In this document: positions 22,219 through 28,001 of the stretch, one piece after another | How the letters are laid out: every line of letters starts with the position of its first letter | Position numbering within the stretch: position 1 is the first letter of the stretch | NCBI GenBank assembly: GCA_947598425.1 | Contig: CANQFH010000001.1 | Span: 1-28,001, forward strand | Direction of reading: 5' to 3' | DNA: 28,001 nucleotides | Origin: an uncultured Bacilli bacterium | GTDB taxonomy: Bacteria > Bacillota_I > Bacilli_A > RF39 > UBA660 | Position numbers and translations under genes: made by a program | The notes under the pieces: model-generated | The model's input: only the letters and a program-made list of their open reading frames with translations | What the model was told of the DNA's origin: nothing | Database searches by the model: none

Positions 22219-23811
22219 TTAACTTATTGATAAGACTAGTCGGAAACCAACACTAGTATCCACGTTGCCATCACCAGCACCAAAGTAGAACTGGCCGGTC
22301 AAAACTCCGTTGTTCCAATTACCACCACGACGGAACCAAGGGTGGGAAACGACAACAAAATACGAGGCATCGGCATACCAACTATTATGATTTCGATCAC
22401 TATTGTCACTATCTTTAAATGCAAAGAATGGTCCCATTTCTCCTGTGGCATCACCTAAGATTCTTTTGTCATAAGAATTTTCACTACTATCTGCAGCATA
22501 AACATCAAAGTAATCTTTATATTTTCCTGTTAAATCTGTATCATTATCAAAACCACTATTTCCAGTATTTCCACTTATATATGAAGATACATATTCATAA
22601 GCACCTCCAGACATATCATACACTCCAGTGATATTTCCTGTGGTACTGGCTAAATAGCCCGTTGCAGTATTATATGGTTGAGATTTTCCATCATCACCTG
22701 TACTTTCTGTTCCTGGATTTGTGCTTTGATCAGCATTATATGAGGAGTATCCGGTTTTATATGTTTTGTTATTATTTATATTTATTTCTCCACCTATTCC
22801 ATAGGATGAGTGTGATAGATATGCTACTGCTCCCCATTCAGTATTCTTCATCATATGACTTTTTAATTCTATTTTATAGTTATATGCTGACATAAAGAAG
22901 TTCTTTACTGTAGCTTTTCTCCATGAGTATACATTTGGTTTTATGATTATTTTTGTTGAATCTTGTTTGTTTTGTTCAGCTCCTTGTGTAGTCCATCCTT
23001 CTGGTGTTATTTGAGTTTCATTTTCTCCATCTTGGTTATATCCTGTTTCAAATTTTCCTACCCAGATTCCATTTAATTCTATATCTCCTAAGGTAAATGC
23101 TGGATGAATTAAATAGTCGTTTACATTTATACCTGTACCTCCACTTGTTCCACTTTTTTTAGTTGTACTATCAACAATTACATGATTTGTATCTCCGAAT
23201 ACCACTTCTATTATTCTAGAATTATTTAATAATTTTCTTATTGCATATTGGTCACCAGTATCTTCTTTTATATTTGCTATATCACTAAACGGAATAACTT
23301 TATTATAATCCCCTGTGTTCCATATTTTATATTTATATCTTGGGATCCATACAAAATAACTTTCTATATCTTTTTCATCTATTTCATCTCCAGTAGAATA
23401 TTTTGTCTTTGCTTCATCTACTAATATTACTGCATTCGCCCATCTCTTTTCACTATAATTATACCATTCTGTATATAAATTGGCATATTTTACTGTTCCA
23501 TCTGGATCTATTGTTACTGGTATTAATCCTTGTTCTGAACCTTCTTTACTTAGTACTGGATCTGCTCCATTTAGTATTGGATCAACCCATTTTGTTGTAC
23601 TAACCCCACTTCTTTCATATAATTCATCTATTGATTTTTGAACATTTTCATAATCTCCATGACTTTCAGTATTATCATAACTTACTTCTTCACTATCTAT
23701 TGCAGCTATGTTGTCTAATGCGTATACACTTCCAATTGATAATACTAATCCAATTAATATTCCTACTATTAATTTATAATTGTTTTTTAATGTTTTAGAT
23801 ATTCCCTTCAT
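22219..23811 (-). CDS. Surface protein with FGE/C-type-lectin-like domain, DGR-type variable target
   Basis: A 530-residue exported protein. Residues 13-31 are a hydrophobic signal/anchor ending in SVYA. A short stalk carries VQKSIDELYE (57-66). The long C-terminal part shows the layout of formylglycine-generating-enzyme/C-type-lectin-like folds: YFVWIPRYKYKIW, NTEWGAVAYLSHSSYG, GVYDMSGGAYEYV, and a terminal RRGGNWNNG...GFRLVLS. These are the features of DGR variable proteins. The last 50 codons are rich in G/C and poor in A, unlike the rest. The domain probably displays a hypervariable ligand-binding surface outside the cell; enzyme activity is unlikely. The ATG overlaps the stop of the preceding secreted-protein gene (TAATG). 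A bidirectional terminator follows. Confidence 0.8.
   Translation of the reverse strand: MKGISKTLKNNYKLIVGILIGLVLSIGSVYALDNIAAIDSEEVSYDNTESHGDYENVQKSIDELYERSGVSTTKWVDPILNGADPVLSKEGSEQGLIPVTIDPDGTVKYANLYTEWYNYSEKRWANAVILVDEAKTKYSTGDEIDEKDIESYFVWIPRYKYKIWNTGDYNKVIPFSDIANIKEDTGDQYAIRKLLNNSRIIEVVFGDTNHVIVDSTTKKSGTSGGTGINVNDYLIHPAFTLGDIELNGIWVGKFETGYNQDGENETQITPEGWTTQGAEQNKQDSTKIIIKPNVYSWRKATVKNFFMSAYNYKIELKSHMMKNTEWGAVAYLSHSSYGIGGEININNNKTYKTGYSSYNADQSTNPGTESTGDDGKSQPYNTATGYLASTTGNITGVYDMSGGAYEYVSSYISGNTGNSGFDNDTDLTGKYKDYFDVYAADSSENSYDKRILGDATGEMGPFFAFKDSDNSDRNHNSWYADASYFVVVSHPWFRRGGNWNNGVLTGQFYFGAGDGNVDTSVGFRLVLSIS
22228..22380 (-). other. Putative DGR variable region (VR)
   Basis: Codons 478-527 of the surface protein. 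By hand count the first 60 bases on the coding strand hold 4 A and are 53 % G+C, and the next 60 hold 13 A and are 50 % G+C; the 60 bases just before hold 23 A. Many codons (GCC, GTC, TCC, CAC, GGT, GCT, GAT, GGC, GTG) are what adenine-specific mutation of AAC/AAT would give. The invariant frame RGGNWNNG and GFR is the usual scaffold of lectin-fold variable regions. Confidence 0.6.
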
Positions 23812-24251
23812 TATTCATTCCCTTTCCATATTCCATATAATTCATCTATGGCACATTGCACTGTCCCACAATTTGTTACTCCTTCTTGAGGTTTATATAT
23901 TAAATATTTAGCTTCGGCTGGTTCAAAGTATAATGTACAATATACTGCTACTTTACTCTTGACACTTATGCCATTATTAGTTCTTTTTAAAGCATCTTTC
24001 ACTAATTCTTCTTTACTATCTATACAATAACTTCTAGTAAAATTTATTATATATCCTTTAGGAAAGGTATTACCATCATATTTTACATAATCATCTTTTT
24101 CTCTTATATACATAGCAAACATTTTACTATCTATCTTATCATTTAATCTTACTATATCTAATTCTTTACTAGCATAACTTATGGGTATTACCAAAGTAAT
24201 AATACACATTAAGATAATAAAACTAATGATTTTTACCTTATACTGCTTCAT
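23811..24251 (-). CDS. Small secreted protein preceding the variable surface protein
   Basis: A 146-residue protein with a signal peptide (hydrophobic 8-24, likely cleavage after SYA). The mature part has four cysteines, two of them close together in NCGTVQCAIDELYG near the C-terminus. That VQxAIDELY stretch also occurs in the stalk of the next protein (VQKSIDELYE). The two genes overlap by one base and share a promoter, so they probably work together at the cell surface, perhaps as secreted partner or anchor. No family recognised. AGGAGTGA stands about 8 nt before the ATG. A TATAAT (24276-24281 on the minus strand) lies upstream, next to tandem repeats that may be operators. Confidence 0.72.
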   Translation of the reverse strand: MKQYKVKIISFIILMCIITLVIPISYASKELDIVRLNDKIDSKMFAMYIREKDDYVKYDGNTFPKGYIINFTRSYCIDSKEELVKDALKRTNNGISVKSKVAVYCTLYFEPAEAKYLIYKPQEGVTNCGTVQCAIDELYGIWKGNE

Positions 24252-24289
24252 AGTGGCTCACTCCTATTTAAATACATTATATCACAAAA

Positions 24290-24313
24290 AATACAATTTG
24301 TAATACAATTTGT
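24290..24313. repeat. Two abutting perfect 12-bp direct repeats, candidate operator
   Basis: AATACAATTTGT occurs twice without a gap (24290-24301 and 24302-24313). Each copy contains the dyad ACAA-T-TTGT. Copy 1 overlaps the spacer/-35 region of the surface operon promoter (minus-strand TATAAT 24276-24281). Copy 2 overlaps the probable -35 (TTGTGT 24310-24315) of the RHH gene, whose -10 is TATAAA (24332-24337). This placement suits a repressor acting on both. Confidence 0.55.
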
Positions 24314-24332
24314 GTAACTTACTATTAGTATT

Positions 24333-24352
24333 ATAAAATTTTAAAATTTTAT
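24333..24352. repeat. 20-bp perfect palindrome before the RHH gene
   Basis: ATAAAATTTT followed by its exact reverse complement AAAATTTTAT. It overlaps the -10 of the RHH gene and ends 2 bp before its AAGGAG ribosome site. As pure A/T it could arise by chance in this genome, or act as a second regulatory site. Confidence 0.35.
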
Positions 24353-24367
24353 ACAAGGAGTGATATT

Positions 24368-24565
24368 ATGGAAAAGTTTAAATTACCGGATATTAGCAAG
24401 GAAAAATCAGTCTTAAAAACGATAAGAATCAAATATAGTACTTTATGTAAAATTGAAGAATTATGTCAAAGTAATAACATGTCTGTTAATAGATTAATTA
24501 ATGAATGTTTAGAATTTGCTTTAAATAACATTGAAGATGATGTTAAAGAAAAGATAGGCATATAA
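24368..24565 (+). CDS. Ribbon-helix-helix (Arc/CopG-like) DNA-binding protein
   Basis: A 65-residue protein with the RHH pattern. A short strand LKTIRIKYS (18-26) is followed by helix TLCKIEELCQSNN, the turn NMSVN and helix RLINECLEFALNNI. RHH proteins dimerise, insert the strand pair into the major groove and usually bind tandem repeats, like those found just upstream. It is divergent from the two-gene surface operon, so it probably represses that operon and itself. AAGGAG is placed 7 nt before the ATG. No toxin gene accompanies it, so an antitoxin role is less likely. A bidirectional terminator follows, shared with spoVT. Confidence 0.72.
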   Translation: MEKFKLPDISKEKSVLKTIRIKYSTLCKIEELCQSNNMSVNRLINECLEFALNNIEDDVKEKIGI

Positions 24566-24567
24566 AA

Positions 24568-24589
24568 GGATGTTTTTAATTAAACATCC
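24568..24589. terminator. Bidirectional terminator between the RHH gene and spoVT
   Basis: GGATGTTT (24568-24575), 6-nt loop, AAACATCC (24582-24589). On the minus strand TTTTATA follows; on the plus strand the tail is AATTTATTT. It overlaps the last codons of spoVT. Confidence 0.65.
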
Positions 24590-25086
24590 AATTTATTTAC
24601 TATTAACTTTTGAATTATCTTTGCATATTTTAAATCTTCTTCACTTTTTTTAACATTCATAATAACAATTAAGCCACTACTATCAGAAGAAGTAACTATA
24701 GGTACTACGGTTATATAACCTTTTATATTACATATTACATCTTCTTTTTCAGGTATATATTCTTCTCTATTATCTATTAAATTCTTATATTTATTATCTA
24801 ATTCCATATTAATTACTTGTTGTAAATTATTACTTCCCACAATTACTTTTTCTCTATCAGTAATAATTACTCCAACATTACATACTTCACTTATAATATC
24901 ACACAATAACTTTCCTAAATCTTTAATATTCTCTACTTGAGAATATTTTTTTATTATTATATTATCATCATTAGTATAAATCTCTAATGGTTCACCATCT
25001 CTTATACCTAGATTACATCTTATTTCTTTAGGAACCACTATTCTACCTAATTCATCAATTCTTCTAGTAATTCCACCTTTACTCAT
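24580..25086 (-). CDS. spoVT: Stage V sporulation protein T
   Basis: SpoVT, a forespore transition-state regulator of sigma-G-dependent genes. At 168 residues it is close to the usual 178. The N-terminal AbrB-like swapped-hairpin DNA-binding domain (GGITRRIDELGRIVVPKEIR, then IRDGEPLEIY) is followed by a GAF-like C-terminal domain (about 55-165). That order is diagnostic of SpoVT as opposed to plain AbrB. Placement directly after mfd is the same as in B. subtilis. AGGAGTG precedes the ATG. The 3' end lies inside a bidirectional terminator shared with the convergent RHH gene. Confidence 0.95.
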   Translation of the reverse strand: MSKGGITRRIDELGRIVVPKEIRCNLGIRDGEPLEIYTNDDNIIIKKYSQVENIKDLGKLLCDIISEVCNVGVIITDREKVIVGSNNLQQVINMELDNKYKNLIDNREEYIPEKEDVICNIKGYITVVPIVTSSDSSGLIVIMNVKKSEEDLKYAKIIQKLIVNKLDV

Positions 25087-25135
25087 ATACTACACACTCC
25101 TATACTATAGTCTATATAATTTTAATAAAACTATA

Positions 25136-28001
25136 CTAATTATCTTTTATTGCTATTAATAATTTAACTAAATAATATATATAATGTTTTTCTAATCCTT
25201 TATAATATAATGTAATAATAATATTCTTATTCATATATTTAATATTAAATTTATTAGATATACTCATGGTTTCAAATAATAATTTATCTCCCTTAATATT
25301 ATTAGATAATTCTTCATTTAATACAATCTCTATTGTGCGATCATCTTTTTTAACTTTATTAATATTTAACATCTTACATAAGTTAGTAAACCATTCTTCA
25401 TACATATATATTTCCATATCTTTATCAATATTACCAAAACGATCTTTTAATTCATTTTTAACTGCTTCTAACTTTTCCATAGAGTCAATTTCATTAATTT
25501 TTTGATGTATTTCTATTTTAATATCTTCATCACTTACATACTCATCTTTAATATGCGTAGCTACTTCGATTAAATTACGATTATCATCATCTTCTTCTTC
25601 AACATATTCTCCCTTATCTTTTTTAATTTCATCTTCCACTAATTTCATATACAAACTAATACCTACAGAGTCAACAAAACCAGCTTGTTCACTACCAAAG
25701 ATATCTCCAGCCCCTCTTAAAGATAAATCTCGCATCGCAATTTTATAACCACTACCTAATTCCGTAAACTCTTTAATTGCTTGTAATCTTTTAACTGCTA
25801 TTTCATTTAACATTTTCTTTTTATCATATAAAAGATAAGCATAAGCAACACGATCACTTCTACCAACACGGCCTCTAATTTGATATAACTGAGCTAATCC
25901 AAAATTATCAGCATCATACACTATTAAAGTATTAGCATTAGCAATATCAATACCATTTTCAATGATTGTCGTACATATTAATATATCATATTTATAATTA
26001 ACAAAATCATCCATGATATTTTCTAATTCTTCTTTAGTCATCCGGCCATGAGCATAATTAATCCTAGCTTCTGGTACTAAACTTTTAATATGATCTACAA
26101 TACGATCTAGCCCATCTATTCTATTAAATAATATAAATATTTGTCCTTTTCTTCCTAATTCTTTATATATAGCATCTTTAATTAATAAATCATTTTCTTC
26201 AACTACATAAGTTTGAACAGGATATCTATTAATTGGAGGAGTATCTATAATAGATAAATCTCTTAATCCAGATAAAGCCATTTTTAAAGTTCTTGGTATT
26301 GGAGTAGCTGATAAAGTTAAAACATTAACATCATTTTTTAATTCTTTTATTTTTTCTTTATGTTTAACACCAAAACGTTGTTCTTCATCAACCACTAGTA
26401 AACCTAATTTTGCGGGTTTAATATCATCACTTAATATTCGATGAGTACCTACTAAGATATCTATAGTACCATGAGAAAAACCATCTAATATATACTTTTC
26501 TTCTTTTAAAGTCGTAAATCTATTTAATAGTCTTATTTCTACTGGAATATCTTTAAATCTTTCTTTAATAACATTATATTGTTGTTTTGATAATATTGTT
26601 GTTGGACATAAATACATAACTTGTTTATTATTAATAACTGTTTTAAATATACCTCGCATCGCCACTTCAGTTTTACCAAAACCAACATCGCCACATAGTA
26701 AACGATCCATAGGTATTGAACTATTTAAATCTCGATTGATTTCATCAATGGCTTTTAATTGATCTTTAGTCGCAGTATATTCAAAAGAAGAAGCAAATAC
26801 TTCTTGTTCTGCATAATCTTTATATGGAGTACCTTTAATTTGAGCTCTTTTCGCGTATAAATCCATTAATTCTCTTGATATATCCTGAGCTTTCTTTTTA
26901 ACTGCTAATTTAGTTTTAGCCCAACTAGCAGAATTTAATTTATTTAATTTAGGAGGTATACCATCTTTAGAAGTATATTTATATATAGAATTAATTTTTT
27001 CTACTGGAATATATATTTTATCATTACCTTCATATAATAATTGAATATAATCTTTATCTAAACCATCTTTCTTTAAAGTAACTAAACCATTATATATTCC
27101 AATACCATGATTTATATGAACTACATAATCTCCCTTTTCTAAATCATTATAACTTTTTATCTTCTTACCAACATGTAAATTATTAATATATTTTTGAGCT
27201 ACTTTAACTTCTATCCCGATATCACTTTCAGATATACATACAATATCATTTAATATAAACCCTTTACTTATCTTTTCTTTAATGATATTAGCACCAGGTA
27301 TTAAATTCTTAATTGTTTTTATTTCTTTATCTAAAGATAAATAAAAATATACTTTTTTTCCTTCTTTAATCCATTTATTATAAGTATCTTTTAAATAATC
27401 AAAATTCTCATTAAAATGAGGTATTTCGGTACTAACTATATCTGTTGGATTATTAATAGTATCAATATATAATTCATACTTAGGATTAATATCTTCTAAA
27501 TTATACAAATATTTTTGATTATTATCTTGTTGATATTCAATTAGTTCATTACATAATTTTTCATATGCTACATTTATTTGTTCTTTATTTAAATAAACCA
27601 CTATTGGATTATTAGCATAATCATATAAAGAATTATGAGAAGTAGTCTCTATTTCTTGAAAAGGTTTAATAATAATATTATCAATATCATTAATTTTTCT
27701 TTGGGTATTTTCATCAAAATATCTAATAGATTCAATAGTATTACCAAAAAACTCTATTCTTATAGGATGAAGTTCATTTACAATATAAATATCGATTATA
27801 AATCCTCTTACGGAATATTCTCCAGAAGTAGTTACTAATGATTCTTTATGATAACCAAAACTATCTAAAGTATTTAATAATTCTTCCCTATTAATAGCAT
27901 CATTTACTTTTAAAGTTAAAGAATCTTTTTCATTTAGAGAAGGTAAATATTTTAAATAACCCATTAAATTAGTAATAATTATATTATTTTTAACTTTTAA
28001 T
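25136..28001 (-). CDS. mfd: Transcription-repair coupling factor Mfd (5' part outside window)
   Basis: Mfd displaces RNA polymerase stalled at DNA lesions and recruits the UvrABC excision system. About 954 of some 1150 residues are visible. They run from the UvrB-like region (SGEYSVRGFIIDIY, PIRIEFFGNTIESIR), through the RNA-polymerase-interacting domain (EKGDYVVHINHGIGIY) and the helicase core (Walker A GDVGFGKTE, DEEQRFG, SATPIPRT, RGRVGRS), to the C-terminal regulatory domain. The frame stays open to the last base of the window, so the ATG at 27964 is an internal methionine, not the start. All helicase motifs seen are intact. spoVT follows 49 bp downstream. Confidence 0.97.
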   Translation of the reverse strand, partial: LKVKNNIIITNLMGYLKYLPSLNEKDSLTLKVNDAINREELLNTLDSFGYHKESLVTTSGEYSVRGFIIDIYIVNELHPIRIEFFGNTIESIRYFDENTQRKINDIDNIIIKPFQEIETTSHNSLYDYANNPIVVYLNKEQINVAYEKLCNELIEYQQDNNQKYLYNLEDINPKYELYIDTINNPTDIVSTEIPHFNENFDYLKDTYNKWIKEGKKVYFYLSLDKEIKTIKNLIPGANIIKEKISKGFILNDIVCISESDIGIEVKVAQKYINNLHVGKKIKSYNDLEKGDYVVHINHGIGIYNGLVTLKKDGLDKDYIQLLYEGNDKIYIPVEKINSIYKYTSKDGIPPKLNKLNSASWAKTKLAVKKKAQDISRELMDLYAKRAQIKGTPYKDYAEQEVFASSFEYTATKDQLKAIDEINRDLNSSIPMDRLLCGDVGFGKTEVAMRGIFKTVINNKQVMYLCPTTILSKQQYNVIKERFKDIPVEIRLLNRFTTLKEEKYILDGFSHGTIDILVGTHRILSDDIKPAKLGLLVVDEEQRFGVKHKEKIKELKNDVNVLTLSATPIPRTLKMALSGLRDLSIIDTPPINRYPVQTYVVEENDLLIKDAIYKELGRKGQIFILFNRIDGLDRIVDHIKSLVPEARINYAHGRMTKEELENIMDDFVNYKYDILICTTIIENGIDIANANTLIVYDADNFGLAQLYQIRGRVGRSDRVAYAYLLYDKKKMLNEIAVKRLQAIKEFTELGSGYKIAMRDLSLRGAGDIFGSEQAGFVDSVGISLYMKLVEDEIKKDKGEYVEEEDDDNRNLIEVATHIKDEYVSDEDIKIEIHQKINEIDSMEKLEAVKNELKDRFGNIDKDMEIYMYEEWFTNLCKMLNINKVKKDDRTIEIVLNEELSNNIKGDKLLFETMSISNKFNIKYMNKNIIITLYYKGLEKHYIYYLVKLLIAIKDN

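Noticed and set aside
22419..23603. Several antisense open frames opposite the surface-protein gene
   Set aside because: They are rich in His/Leu/Tyr runs that mirror the coding strand's codons, lack ribosome sites and resemble no family.
25136..27964. Taking the ATG at 27964 as the start of mfd
   Set aside because: The frame is open to the window edge and Mfd homology begins mid-protein, so the true start is outside.
1..28001. Template repeat or reverse transcriptase for the DGR-type region within the window
   Set aside because: I looked through the intergenic regions and all the genes; no second copy of the GGNWNNG-GFR coding segment and no reverse-transcriptase motifs were found.

Overview
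The window is very AT-rich (roughly a quarter to 30 % GC by eye) and gene-dense. It uses the standard code: TGG is Trp, and TGA ends murF, yabG-C and the AAA genes. Clear AAGGAG-type ribosome sites and housekeeping-type promoters are common. A cell-wall operon (murF, ddl) lies beside sporulation genes (spoVT, yabG, spoVG, yabP, yabQ) and divIC, veg, ksgA and mfd. Together these point to an uncultured, sporulation-competent, low-GC Bacillota, probably host-associated. I cannot decide between a Clostridia-type and a Bacilli-type lineage from this sequence alone.

Nearly everything is on the minus strand, so the window reads right to left. First come mfd (its 5' part lies beyond the right edge) and spoVT. 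Next is an accessory patch: a small ribbon-helix-helix regulator (plus strand), a divergent two-gene surface operon whose large protein ends in a region with the base signature of a diversity-generating-retroelement (DGR) target, a two-domain LigD-like protein (plus strand) and a HEPN protein. The core resumes with a 3D-domain (YabE-like) protein and ksgA, then a small unknown gene. A strong promoter follows, driving a tightly packed nine-kilobase operon: five proteins built from 19 helicase-associated (HA) repeats, a MoxR-like AAA ATPase with an unusual N-terminus, a degenerate AAA protein, and a metallopeptidase/von Willebrand A protein. After a terminator come yabG (frameshifted), veg, an alpha/beta hydrolase, murF, ddl, spoVG, yabP, yabQ and divIC. 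clpP is on the plus strand. A nucleoside kinase and gap close the left side, and a promoter with a G8 tract in its spacer points off the left edge.

In Bacillus subtilis, ksgA, yabG and veg are neighbours. Here the HA-repeat/MoxR/VWA operon sits between ksgA and yabG, with its own promoter and terminator. It looks like an inserted self-contained module and is the best candidate for an undescribed system. The second notable item is the DGR-type variable region; no reverse transcriptase or template repeat is visible in the window, so the machinery would have to act in trans. The divergent RHH gene and the tandem 12-bp repeats between it and the surface operon suggest local regulation. A frameshift separates the catalytic part of YabG from its conserved C-terminus.
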